Source: Streptomyces sp. NBC_00289
Lineage (GTDB): Bacteria > Actinomycetota > Actinomycetes > Streptomycetales > Streptomycetaceae
Assembly (NCBI RefSeq): GCF_041435115.1
Contig: NZ_CP108046.1
Span: forward strand, 1,240,001-1,304,000
Direction: 5' to 3'
Length of the DNA stretch: 64,000 bases
Made by a program: the position numbers and the translations under genes. The notes below the pieces were generated by a model. The model made no database searches and was not told the origin of the DNA. It saw only the letters and a program-made list of their open reading frames with translations. Shown here piece by piece: positions 41,395 through 50,209 of this stretch (the first letter of the stretch is position 1; every line of letters starts with the position of its first letter).

Positions 41395-42780
41395 ATGTGC
41401 GGGCAGGTCGTGCGGTTGCCGGGCGCGGCAGGGTGGCTGTGGCTGATGCGACCGGGGGAGGTTCCGGACCGTCGCTCGCCCGGCCTGGAGGCGGATTGCC
41501 TGCTGCGGCCGCACAGCGGTTGCCGGGCGGCGGTGGTGGACCTTTCCTCGACGGTCCTGGTCTCGGCGGAGAGCGCCGGTCACATTCTGAACCAGGTGGC
41601 GGCGCTGGCCGCGGCAGGAATCCCCGTGTCCCTGGTGGGGGCCACCTCGACGGTGGAGCGCGTGTTGCATCGCGTACAGGCCGCTGGACCGCACCCGACA
41701 CGGCGGCTGGAATTCCTGCCGTCGGTGGAGGCCGCGGTCTCTGCGGCGGCTGTGATCGCGTGGGACACCTCCCGAGCAGCGGAAGCGGAGCGGGCGGAGC
41801 AGGCGGAGACGGTGTACGCCGGCTGGGGCGGGGCGTCGGCGGGTGCTGCGGTGGGAGCTGTCGGGCCGGGTCGCTCCACGGCGGTGTCGATGGACCGTCC
41901 GGTGCACGTGGACGGGACGGCCACAGCCACAGCCGCTGCCGGCTGGCCGTCCAGCCGTGCGTTCCGCGATGTGCGGAGGCGTGCCCGCGGGTGGCCGATC
42001 GTGGCACAGGCGCAAGGCGTGCTGCAGGGCCGCTACGGGCTGGACGGCCGCGCCGCTTTGTCGCTGCTGCAGCACGTCTCGACACGGCACAACGTCAAGT
42101 TGCGTTCGCTGTCGGCCGGATTGGTCGCCGCGTCGCCACCGGCCCCGGGAGCCTCCCGGTGGTTTGCGGGGCGCGCGCGCCGTCCGGCGCCGACGCTGCC
42201 GTTCCTCAGGGGCCGCCCTCCGGGCAAAGCCAACACCGCCGAGGTGGTGGAGGCGCTCCTGCCGGTTGCGCTGGAAGCCGCCGGATCGCGGATGGGCAAC
42301 GTGCAGTTGGCCGACACCTCGACCGGGGATCTGTGGATCGAGGCGCAACGCAACCACAGCGATGTCTTCTTGGACTTCTTCGACTGTGTGAGCGCCCCCG
42401 GTCCCGCCGCGTCCCCGGGATCCGAGGATTCGGCATGCGGTCTGGCTTCCTCGTGGGGTGTGCCGGTGACGGTGCTGGACGTAGCCACCGATCCCGTCTA
42501 CGACGCGCCTGGGCGGGCCGCCATGCTGGAGTCGGGCTCGGCGGCCTGTCACAGCGTTCCGATGACCACCCCCAACGGTGACCTCATCGGGGTGGTGTCC
42601 GCGCACTACCCGCACCGGAACGCGGTCAACCACGTGCTGGGCGCGGAACGGTCACACATCCTCCACGACGTCGTCGACCGGGCCGGCGCCTGGCTGCACT
42701 GGCATCGCCGTACGATCATCCTGGACGCTCTGGAGGATGTGCACACCGGTGCCCGCAAGCAGGAGCAGGCGGGGCACTGA
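41395..42780 (+). CDS. STAS-ANTAR-GAF regulatory protein
   Basis: 461 residues from ATG 41395. Order: a STAS-like domain about 15-125 (AAVVDLSSTVLVSAESAGHI), a Gly/Ala-rich linker, an ANTAR RNA-binding domain about 185-245 (IVAQAQGVLQGRYGLDGRAA), and a GAF domain about 275-455 (MGNVQLADTSTGDLWIEAQR). ANTAR proteins bind paired hairpins in nascent RNA to prevent termination. A STAS fusion suggests control by an anti-sigma-type kinase, and the next gene encodes such a kinase/phosphatase. No response-regulator receiver domain is present. Confidence 0.8.
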   Translation: MCGQVVRLPGAAGWLWLMRPGEVPDRRSPGLEADCLLRPHSGCRAAVVDLSSTVLVSAESAGHILNQVAALAAAGIPVSLVGATSTVERVLHRVQAAGPHPTRRLEFLPSVEAAVSAAAVIAWDTSRAAEAERAEQAETVYAGWGGASAGAAVGAVGPGRSTAVSMDRPVHVDGTATATAAAGWPSSRAFRDVRRRARGWPIVAQAQGVLQGRYGLDGRAALSLLQHVSTRHNVKLRSLSAGLVAASPPAPGASRWFAGRARRPAPTLPFLRGRPPGKANTAEVVEALLPVALEAAGSRMGNVQLADTSTGDLWIEAQRNHSDVFLDFFDCVSAPGPAASPGSEDSACGLASSWGVPVTVLDVATDPVYDAPGRAAMLESGSAACHSVPMTTPNGDLIGVVSAHYPHRNAVNHVLGAERSHILHDVVDRAGAWLHWHRRTIILDALEDVHTGARKQEQAGH

Positions 42781-43006
42781 GTGTCTGTGGTCGGCCGCAC
42801 CGGCAAGTAGCCGACAGGGCCACCGCCCCGCAGCGCACAATCCCGGCTCGACGGGCCACAGTTGACAGGCGCACCGAGGTGGATGGGCAAGGACGCGCCA
42901 GGACGGGTCTCCTCCCTCATCCGACTGTCGCCTTCCTTGCCGCCATAGCCGGTACAGAGTGGCCCGCCCGCACACCGTGTCCTCCGCAAGTCCAAGGAGC
43001 ATCCTG

Positions 43007-44977
43007 ATGCCGCGTCCCGTGCCGGAAGACCGCGACCGTCTCACCGGTGAGCCCTTGCTGGCGCGGGAGGTGTTCGAGCAGGCACCGGTGGCGGTTTGCG
43101 GACTGGCCGGACCGGACCATCTGATCGTGGCGATCAACGGTGCTTACCGTGCGATGACCGGGCGGCGGGAACTGGTCGGCTCGACGGTGGCGGACCTGTA
43201 TCCGGAATCCGTGCGGCAGGGGATCGCCCCGGTCTTCGACCGGGTCTACGCGACCGGCGTCGCGGAGTCCAAGAAGGCGTGGCGGATGCAACTGATGTCG
43301 GACCAGGGGTTGCAGGAGTTCTCCTTCGACTTCACTGTGACGCCCTGGTACGACAGGGACGGTGTGATCGCCGGCGTCACCGTGTTCCTCGCCGACGCGA
43401 CGGAGCAGGTCCGCCGGCGCCAGGCCGCGGAGAGCCGGGCGGCCGAGGCGGAGGCCCGCTACAAGCAGGCGCGTTCCACCCTCACCACGTTGCAGCAGGC
43501 ACTTCTGCCACCCGATCTGCCGCTGCTGCCCCAACTCAACCTTGCCGCACGCTACGTGCTGGCCGAGAGGGACACCGCGGCCGGCGGGGACTGGTACGAC
43601 ACCGTGGGCCTGTCCGATGGCCGGGTCGCACTGGTCGTGGGGGACGTCGTCGGCCACGGAGTCCAGGCATCGGCCGTCATGGGCCAGCTCCGCACCGTCG
43701 TCCAGGAGCGGCTGCGCGCCGGCTGCAGCCCCGCCCAGGCCCTGCAGGCAGTCGACGCGCACGCTCGCCATGTGCCCGGCGCGCAGGCCGCCACCTGTTG
43801 CGTCACCGTCGTGGATCCCTCCGGCCGCCTGTGCTACGCCAGCGCCGGGCACCCGTCGCCGTTGCTCATCGCACCGGACGGCTCCACCGCGTTCCTGCCG
43901 GGGTCGGGGCAGGGCCCACTGGCCACCGGCGCGACCTACAGCGAACACGACGGGCAGCTTCCCGATGACGCCACCGTGCTGCTGTACACCGACGGCATCA
44001 TCGAGCGCCCGGGCCTGACACCCGAGGCAGGCCGCCGGAAACTGGCGAGCACCGCCCGCGACGCGGCTCTGGACCGGTTGATGCCCCGTAACAGCCCTTG
44101 CGCGAGCGCCGAACGGATCGTCAACCAGACGCTGGAGATCCTGCTGCGCGACACCGGCCACAGCGACGATGTGACCCTCCTGGCCGCACACCGCGGCCCC
44201 GCGCCGCACGACCTGCACGTGGTCCTGCCGGCCACCGTCGAAAGCACGCGGACGATCCAGTTCGAGCTGGGGCGGTGGCTGGTCGCCCTGGGCTGCCGGG
44301 GTGAGGACGAGTCCGCTCTTCAGCACTCCGTGGTCGAACTGGTCACCAATGCCGTCGATCACGCCTACGGACATCCGGACGCGGAAGGTGTGCCGCGCGA
44401 GGTCACCGTCCACGCCCGAATCGTCGCCGACGGCACGTGCGAGATCGAGGTCGCCGATCACGGCCGCTGGTCACAGGCGGACCGGTCCGACCGTTTCCGG
44501 GGCCGCGGTCTGGCCATGGTCGAGATGTTCACCGACACCTTCACCGTCGACCGCGGCGGCGCCGGCAGCGAGGGCACCACCGTCCGGATCAGCCGCGGAC
44601 TGCGCAAAGCCGTCACCGTCACGGAAGGCACCCGCACGGGCGTCCCCCAACAGCACGAACTCACCCTCCGCGCCGACCCTGACGTCCCCGGCCTGCTGAA
44701 CGTACGCGGCACGGTCGACACCACCACCGCTCAGCGCCTGATCGACCGGCTCATGACCGCGTCCCGCGGCGGAACCGTCTCCCTGACGGTGAACCTCGAC
44801 GGTGTCACCCATCTCGCCAGCGCCGGCGTGCAAGTGCTGCACCACGCCGCCACGGTCCTCGACGACCACGGCCAGGCTCTCATCCTCCACGCCTCGCCCG
44901 GCTCCGTCGCCGCAACCGTCCTCGACCTCGCCGCCCTTCGCTACCGCACCGGGCCTTCGCCCGAACCCGGGGAGTGA
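43007..44977 (+). CDS. PAS-PP2C-HATPase-STAS partner-switching protein
   Basis: 656 residues from ATG 43007, with AAGGAG upstream. Order: PAS about 20-135, a short coiled coil, SpoIIE/RsbU PP2C about 165-390 (AAGGDWYDTVGLSDGRVALV, VGDVVGHGVQASAVMG, LLYTDGIIERPG), RsbW-like HATPase about 405-545 (SVVELVTNAVDHAYGHPDAE, RGRGLAMVEMFTDTF), STAS about 560-650 (VNLDGVTHLASAGVQVLHHA). Kinase, phosphatase and anti-sigma antagonist are thus joined in one chain; the Ser in HLASAGVQVL is the likely phosphorylation site. It lies 226 bp after the STAS-ANTAR-GAF gene and may act on it. Confidence 0.88.
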   Translation: MPRPVPEDRDRLTGEPLLAREVFEQAPVAVCGLAGPDHLIVAINGAYRAMTGRRELVGSTVADLYPESVRQGIAPVFDRVYATGVAESKKAWRMQLMSDQGLQEFSFDFTVTPWYDRDGVIAGVTVFLADATEQVRRRQAAESRAAEAEARYKQARSTLTTLQQALLPPDLPLLPQLNLAARYVLAERDTAAGGDWYDTVGLSDGRVALVVGDVVGHGVQASAVMGQLRTVVQERLRAGCSPAQALQAVDAHARHVPGAQAATCCVTVVDPSGRLCYASAGHPSPLLIAPDGSTAFLPGSGQGPLATGATYSEHDGQLPDDATVLLYTDGIIERPGLTPEAGRRKLASTARDAALDRLMPRNSPCASAERIVNQTLEILLRDTGHSDDVTLLAAHRGPAPHDLHVVLPATVESTRTIQFELGRWLVALGCRGEDESALQHSVVELVTNAVDHAYGHPDAEGVPREVTVHARIVADGTCEIEVADHGRWSQADRSDRFRGRGLAMVEMFTDTFTVDRGGAGSEGTTVRISRGLRKAVTVTEGTRTGVPQQHELTLRADPDVPGLLNVRGTVDTTTAQRLIDRLMTASRGGTVSLTVNLDGVTHLASAGVQVLHHAATVLDDHGQALILHASPGSVAATVLDLAALRYRTGPSPEPGE

Positions 44978-45101
44978 CAAACACGCGAGGGATCTCCTGC
45001 GCGCCCGCCTGGGCGACGGCTGACCCACGCGGTTCCCGTCAGTCCGGACGCTGTTCAACGGAGGTCGCGGTGACCGGGCCTGGGCGCCTGGGTGGGAGTG
45101 G

Positions 45102-45464
45102 TCAGGGCAGCGGGGGTGCCGGCACCGGCGGTTCGAGGTGTTGCAGCTCGGCCAGCAACTCGTTCTGTCCGGCGATGAGTTCCGTCAGGATTCGCCGGGC
45201 CGCACGGAGCAGTTCGGCGACGTCACCGCCGGCCAGCGCGTAGCTGACCGTAGATCCCTCCCGGATCGACACCACGATCCCGGAACGGCGCAGCACGGCC
45301 AGCTGCTGGGACAGGCTGGACGGTTCGATCTCTATCTCGGCGAGCAGGTCCCGCACCGCGACGGGCCCGCTCTGAAGCAGCTCGAGGACCCTGATGCGCA
45401 CCGGGTGCCCCAGCATGCGGAAGAACTCGGCCTTGGCCTGATAGAGGGGGACCTGCACGCTCAA
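45102..45464 (-). CDS. ArsR/SmtB-type transcriptional regulator
   Basis: 120 residues from TTG 45464, though GTG 45458 is better spaced from GGGAG. The winged helix motif is LYQAKAEFFRMLGHPVRIRV, PVAVRDLLAEIEIEPSSLSQ, QLAVLRRSGIVVSIREGSTV. No Cys-rich metal site is visible, so redox or another ligand is possible. C-terminal helices (ILTELIAGQNELLAELQHLE) would dimerise. Its target is not evident; the nearest minus-strand genes encode a roadblock protein and an MFS exporter. Confidence 0.85.
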   Translation of the reverse strand: MSVQVPLYQAKAEFFRMLGHPVRIRVLELLQSGPVAVRDLLAEIEIEPSSLSQQLAVLRRSGIVVSIREGSTVSYALAGGDVAELLRAARRILTELIAGQNELLAELQHLEPPVPAPPLP

Positions 45465-45612
45465 CCGCTCCCTGCCGCTCTCGTAGTCATGTGTCCGTCA
45501 CGATTCTGGCGACTGCGGGCTCCGCACGCTCTGGTGATGCACCGATGTGGATGTGCCGAGATGAAGAAATCTTCAAGTCACGGGCATGCGAAGCCCTACG
45601 TCACGGAATCGG

Positions 45613-45987
45613 TTACACCTCGAGGTCCGTTTCGATCCGCCTGAGCTGGTGGCGGGCCATCGCGAGGTTGGAGCGGCCCCGGTCCAGGACGAGATAGACG
45701 AACAAACCGCTGCCCTGCCGTCCCTTCACCAGCCGGATGAGGTGGTACTGGGTCCCCAGGGTGATCACGATGTCCTCGATCTCGCCCTTCAGCCCCAGGT
45801 GCTCCATCGTGCGGACCTTGGCACGGACCACATCGGTGTTACCCGCTGCGGCGACGACCAGGTCGAGGTCCTTGCCTCCGCCCAACGTGCCGAGCGCCAT
45901 GCCGCTGGTGTAGTCGACGACGGCCGCGCCCAGTGCCCCCTCCACCACGGTCATCGTCTCCTTGAGGGAGATTTCCACATTCGTCAT
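45613..45987 (-). CDS. Roadblock/LC7-domain protein
   Basis: 124 residues from ATG 45987 with AGGAGG at ideal distance. A single roadblock/LC7 fold (ETMTVVEGALGAAVVDYTSG, MEHLGLKGEIEDIVITLGTQ, YLVLDRGRSNLAMARHQLRR). In Streptomyces such proteins commonly accompany conservon GTPases or act in gliding-like regulation; no partner GTPase is nearby here. Function unknown. Confidence 0.78.
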   Translation of the reverse strand: MTNVEISLKETMTVVEGALGAAVVDYTSGMALGTLGGGKDLDLVVAAAGNTDVVRAKVRTMEHLGLKGEIEDIVITLGTQYHLIRLVKGRQGSGLFVYLVLDRGRSNLAMARHQLRRIETDLEV

Positions 45988-46344
45988 GGCGGTCCTCCTG
46001 CGGCTTCTGCCGATTGCACGGGACCGGACTCCTCCGGCCCGTTCGTGTCCCCAACCGTACGGAGGGGTCGCTCGTAGGAGTGACGCCCTCCGAACCTGGC
46101 GCAAGGAGCTTGGCTACGTGCGGACGAGTGCCGCACTTTGATCACGCGAGTAACGGAAATTGACCGTATCTCGGAGCAAGTGCCTTTGAAGAAACAGGAG
46201 TTGAGGCGCTGGTGGCCTGACCTTCCAACCGGGCGACCGAGCGGCTGGTCACCTCTCGGCCCACAAGTTGATCAACCGCTTTGGTGGGAACCAGTTACCC
46301 GTACACCAACGGCGTACGCGCGCCGGCGACATCGCCGCCTGCCG
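45988..46344. other. Non-coding stretch between roadblock and MFS genes
   Basis: About 357 bases without a convincing gene. It contains an imperfect dyad at about 46019-46046 (ACGGGACCGGA / TCCGGCCCGT) just upstream of the roadblock gene that might be an operator. The stretch is slightly more AT-rich around 46130-46200. Confidence 0.4.
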
Positions 46345-47961
46345 CTACGGCTTGGTCGAGCCGGGCTGGGTCGTCGGGATCCGGTGGGTGAAGAACAGCG
46401 CGAGGAGCGCGCTGAGCGCGAGGATGGCGAGTGCGGCGCGCAGGCCGTCCAGTCTCGCCTCGGCGTTCGCGTCGAGCGCGGCGTCGGTCACCTCCGTGCT
46501 CGCGTCGGCATCGGCGAGGGCCGTCTTGAGCTGGGCGTCCGACAGGAAGGGCGCGCCGCTCTGGAGCTGGACGTTCGCCTGGTCCTTGACCTTGGCCGGG
46601 ACCGCGGGATTCTGTTCGATGCTGGTCAGGAACGACGTGGTGAGCGTCGCGATCAGGATCGACCCGGCGAGTGCCGTACCGATCGAGGCCCCGAGGTTGG
46701 TGACGGAGTTCTGGATGCCGCCGACCTCCGCGCTCTGCCGGTCGGGCACCGCGGACACGGTGACCGAGCCGAGCTGGGAGGCCAGCGCGCCCATACCCAG
46801 CCCGATCAGCAGCAGCGGAATCGTGACGATCTCCGCGCCCGCGTCCGCGTCGAGCGCGGCCATGAGCACCAGCGCCCCCGCGAACATGGAGAGGATCCCC
46901 AGCCGTACCACCCGTCGCGGTGAGACGTCAGGGAGGAGTCGGGGGACAAGGATCGCGGCGGCCAGCAGCGTCAGCGAGAGCGGCAGAATGCATGCGCCGG
47001 TCTTCAGTGCGGAGAGGCCAAGGGCCACCGACAGATAGAGCGGTACGACGAAGAACACGCCCATCTGCACGAGGTACTGGAAGAAGAACATCGTCAGGCC
47101 GCCGGTGAGCTGCTTGTTCTCCAGCAACGCCGGATCCACGAGCGGCTCCCTGCCCTGTCCGACGAGCCGGGCCTCCCAGCGCAGGAAGCCCCAGATCAGG
47201 AACAGGCCGGCCAGCATCAGCCACACGACCAGCGAAACCCCGAGCCACGAGGGCGCGTCGGGCTTCGGCCGGAACCAGCCCCACTCGTCCGAACGCAGTA
47301 CGCCGAACACGAAGATCCCGAGCCCCAGAGCGGAGAGCACGGCGCCGAGGAGATCGATGCGGGGCCGCCGGTCGGGCGCCGCGTCGGCGACCCTGCGGGC
47401 GAGCACCAGGATGCCGAGCACCAGCAGCACCTCACCGGCGAACACCCAGCGCCAGGAGAAGTACGTCGTCGCCACGCCTCCGATGAGCGGCCCCACCGCG
47501 ATCGCCACGGCCCCCGCGGCGGCGACCAGCCCGTAGGCGGCGGGACGGCGTTCCACGGCGAAGTTCCCGGCGACGAGGGCCACGATCGCGGGCAGGATCA
47601 GTGCCGCGCCGACGCCCTCCAGGAACGCCCAGCCGATCAGCAGCACCGGCAGGTTCGGGGCGAGCGCCGTCGTCAGGGACCCGCAGCCGTAGATGACGCA
47701 GCCGATCATGAAGGCCCGCTTGCGGCCGATCAGCGCGCCGACCTTGCCGCCGGGGATCATGAACATCGCCATCACGAGCGTGTACGCCGTGATCGCGCCC
47801 TGGATCCCGGTCACGGTCGAGCCCACGTCCTCGGCCACCGTGGCGATCGACACGTTCATGACGGAGCTGTCGAGCGCCATCAGGAACTGGCCCGCCGCGA
47901 GCGTGAGCAGGACGATCCGGGCCGTCGAGGAACTCCCGCGTGTCTCCGCCTTGGGGCTCAT
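46345..47961 (-). CDS. MFS drug exporter, DHA2 (14-TM) type
   Basis: 538 residues from ATG 47961. About fourteen hydrophobic helices. Motif A/D1 features are LDSSVMNVSIATVAEDVG and KVGALIGRKRAFMIGCVIYG; motif C-like GLVAAAGAVAIAVGPLIGG marks proton-driven antiporters of the EmrB/QacA class. A long extracellular loop before the last helix (ADADASTEVTDAALDANAEA) is typical. Expected to export a toxic compound; no dedicated TetR neighbour. Confidence 0.88.
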   Translation of the reverse strand: MSPKAETRGSSSTARIVLLTLAAGQFLMALDSSVMNVSIATVAEDVGSTVTGIQGAITAYTLVMAMFMIPGGKVGALIGRKRAFMIGCVIYGCGSLTTALAPNLPVLLIGWAFLEGVGAALILPAIVALVAGNFAVERRPAAYGLVAAAGAVAIAVGPLIGGVATTYFSWRWVFAGEVLLVLGILVLARRVADAAPDRRPRIDLLGAVLSALGLGIFVFGVLRSDEWGWFRPKPDAPSWLGVSLVVWLMLAGLFLIWGFLRWEARLVGQGREPLVDPALLENKQLTGGLTMFFFQYLVQMGVFFVVPLYLSVALGLSALKTGACILPLSLTLLAAAILVPRLLPDVSPRRVVRLGILSMFAGALVLMAALDADAGAEIVTIPLLLIGLGMGALASQLGSVTVSAVPDRQSAEVGGIQNSVTNLGASIGTALAGSILIATLTTSFLTSIEQNPAVPAKVKDQANVQLQSGAPFLSDAQLKTALADADASTEVTDAALDANAEARLDGLRAALAILALSALLALFFTHRIPTTQPGSTKP

Positions 47962-48116
47962 GACCGTATCGTCGCAACGGCCGTGGAGAACCGGTGAGCG
48001 ACCCGCCATGGAGATCATCCGATTGGCAGGTCGTCACTCCGGCAATTCGCCGGCCGACCGGTTCACCGATCGGCTCCGGCAGCTCCGCCACAGACGGCGG
48101 CTTCGCCTCGTCGGCG

Positions 48117-48527
48117 TCAGCCATCCCGCGGGACCGTGCACAGGGCCCAGATGACGAAGGCGTACAGCGCGATCAGCGTCAGCGACCACACGGGGTAGTA
48201 CGGGATGGACAGGAAGTTGGTGATGATCAGCAGTCCGGCGATGCCGACCGCGACGACCCGGGCCCACGTGGCGCGCGAGAAGAGCCCGGCGCTCACGCCC
48301 ATGGCGATCACTCCGAGGACCAGCTGGATCCAGCCCCAGCTGGTCAGGTCGAACTTGAAGACGTAGTTGGGTGTGGACACATAGACGTCGTCGTTGGCGA
48401 TGGCCATGATTCCCCGGAACAGGTCGAGGATGCCTGCGATGAACAGCATGACGCCGGCGAACGTCACCAGCCCGCCGGCTGCTCCCTCGGACCTGGCCGA
48501 GTGGTGGTGCATCGTGCCTGTGGTCAT
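48117..48527 (-). CDS. DUF7144-type small membrane protein
   Basis: 136 residues from ATG 48527. Four hydrophobic helices with the family segments GLVTFAGVMLFIAGILDLFR, IANDDVYVSTPNYVFKFDLT, SWGWIQLVLGVIAMGVSAGL and SIPYYPVWSLTLIALYAFVI. Abundant in streptomycetes, often near stress genes; function unknown. A His-rich N-terminus (MTTGTMHHHSARSEG) is present. Confidence 0.82.
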   Translation of the reverse strand: MTTGTMHHHSARSEGAAGGLVTFAGVMLFIAGILDLFRGIMAIANDDVYVSTPNYVFKFDLTSWGWIQLVLGVIAMGVSAGLFSRATWARVVAVGIAGLLIITNFLSIPYYPVWSLTLIALYAFVIWALCTVPRDG

Positions 48528-48589
48528 GGCGGATTCCTCACTTCGTCGGTGAGACGCAGCGTCCAGGGCTGCGTCTCCCAGCCTGTGCG

Positions 48590-49102
48590 GTGGCCGGCGA
48601 AGGGAGATCACCCCAGGCGGGTGAATTCCGTGCCGCGGATCGCAGGCCGCCGGAGGCGGACAAGCCGGCGAGGGGGCGTTGCGTCAGGGTCGGCTTGCCG
48701 CGTCTGTCTGTCGCTGAGCGTCGGAGCGGGTCGGCTGCCGCCTTGGCTCCCTGTCGCTGGGCTGAGCGCCCGGGGCGCCTCGCACCGGTCCGCACCGTTC
48801 TCGTCGGCGCAGCGGCGGTGTGCGGTGCGGCATGTCGGCTCAAGCCGTCGCCGGACGGCAGCGGACCCGAATCACCCGCTGCGGGCGATGCCGATTCACG
48901 TGGCAAGAACGTAGGCAGGTGCGAGACCCGGCACACCCAGGCAGAGCAGCAGGCGCTCGACGACTGCATCCGCACCACCGCCGGCCAGGGTGCGGAGTCC
49001 GGCAACGAAACGGAGCGGCTCGCGAAACTCTCCGACATCCGCTCCGGGGGAGACATCACCGACGAGGAGTTCCAGCGGGCCAAGGAGAAGATCCTGCACT
49101 GA
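48590..49102 (+). CDS. SHOCT-domain protein, start uncertain
   Basis: The C-terminal 30 residues (LAKLSDIRSGGDITDEEFQR to KILH) are a clear SHOCT oligomerisation motif. Upstream residues include a hydrophobic Cys-containing stretch (TVLVGAAAVCGAACRLKPSP) that would pass as a lipoprotein signal, but no start codon sits before it at the right distance; the first 60 residues are Arg/Pro-rich and look untranslated. Either a remnant or a gene with an unrecognised start. Confidence 0.45.
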   Translation: MAGEGRSPQAGEFRAADRRPPEADKPARGRCVRVGLPRLSVAERRSGSAAALAPCRWAERPGRLAPVRTVLVGAAAVCGAACRLKPSPDGSGPESPAAGDADSRGKNVGRCETRHTQAEQQALDDCIRTTAGQGAESGNETERLAKLSDIRSGGDITDEEFQRAKEKILH

Positions 49103-49111
49103 CCGCGGTCG

Positions 49112-49948
49112 TCAGCGGTCTCGCCGCCGGTTCTCCTCCTCCGCGCGGATGACCGCGACAGAGCAGTCGGCGTGCCGCAGAGCCGTTCGGCCGACCCGGG
49201 TCGGCAAGGAGGCCGCGGCTCCGCGCCGACCTGGTGTGCCGACCACGACGAGCTGAGCGTGCGTGCTCGCCTCGATGACCGCTCGGCGGGTCCTGCCCGG
49301 GACCCGCGGACGGCGGACGTCGACGTCCGGGTACTTCTCCCGCAGCACGGACAGCCTGTCGTCGAACGTGTTCCGGCGCCGGCGGTCGTGCATCCCGAGC
49401 CCGTCCAGCACCACCAGATCCGTTCCGCGGGCGGACGCTTCGGCGAAGGCGAACTCGGCCGCTTCCCGGCCCGCATGTCCGTGCTCGCCGGTGAGCACGA
49501 CGGGACCGGTCCGGTCCGGCCCTCCTCGCACCACCAGCACCGAACAACGTCCGCGGGCCGCCAGCCGCACGGCGACCGAGCCGCGTCGCTCGCCGCCGGA
49601 TCGGCTCGTCGGCCGACTCCCGACGACAGTGAGAGAGGCCCCGCGGGACTCGGACTCGAGCACGGTCACGGGATCGCCCACCAGGACCTGGTGCGTGACA
49701 CGCAGCCAGGGCGCGGTGCAACGTGCCAGCCGTTCGGCCTCCGTCAGCGCCCCCTTCACCAAACCGTGTGTCCCGCTCCCGCCCGCGTTCCACGGCGGCG
49801 CGCCGGGCGGTACATGGGCCGCGGGCCATTCGCAGGCCTGCGTCAACCGGATGCCCACCCCCAGACGATCGGCCAGCCGCGCGGCGGTCTCCACCGCGGC
49901 CACGCTCGTCACCGAGCCGTCCACTCCCACCAGTACGGGGCCGCTCAT
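49112..49948 (-). CDS. Universal stress protein, tandem UspA domains
   Basis: 278 residues. Two Usp folds: the first begins GPVLVGVDGSVTSVAAVETA and the second begins GPVVLTGEHGHAGREAAEFA with LVVVGTPGRRGAAASLPTRV near its end. The first half's SRPTSRSGGERRGSVAVRL is a G-x2-G-x9-G(S/T)-like ATP-binding segment, weakly conserved. One of three tandem Usp genes in the 49-56 kb block, a set linked to hypoxia and dormancy in actinobacteria. Confidence 0.85.
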   Translation of the reverse strand: MSGPVLVGVDGSVTSVAAVETAARLADRLGVGIRLTQACEWPAAHVPPGAPPWNAGGSGTHGLVKGALTEAERLARCTAPWLRVTHQVLVGDPVTVLESESRGASLTVVGSRPTSRSGGERRGSVAVRLAARGRCSVLVVRGGPDRTGPVVLTGEHGHAGREAAEFAFAEASARGTDLVVLDGLGMHDRRRRNTFDDRLSVLREKYPDVDVRRPRVPGRTRRAVIEASTHAQLVVVGTPGRRGAAASLPTRVGRTALRHADCSVAVIRAEEENRRRDR

Positions 49949-50209
49949 GGCGACTCCCCCCTTTTCTCTGGCGCTCCCTCAGGATCCGGGCAGCGCGCTC
50001 CTCGGTGCGACTTCGGACGGCTTCTACTGCCGACGCCGGGAGTCCGGCGACCCTCCCCTGCTTGCGGACCCCACGCTCTCGTGGCGCAAGGCTCTCCGGC
50101 AGGAGCCGGTCGGGCCCCTGAGTGCGCCGTCCGGCCCTCCCTCAGCCGCCGGAAACCCCGTGAACCGACGAGGTGGAGCGCACAGTTATCCTCCGCGTGA
50201 CACCAGCCG

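Noticed and set aside
45988..46344. A small gene between roadblock and MFS genes
   Set aside because: Short frames only, with no ribosome site or family similarity.
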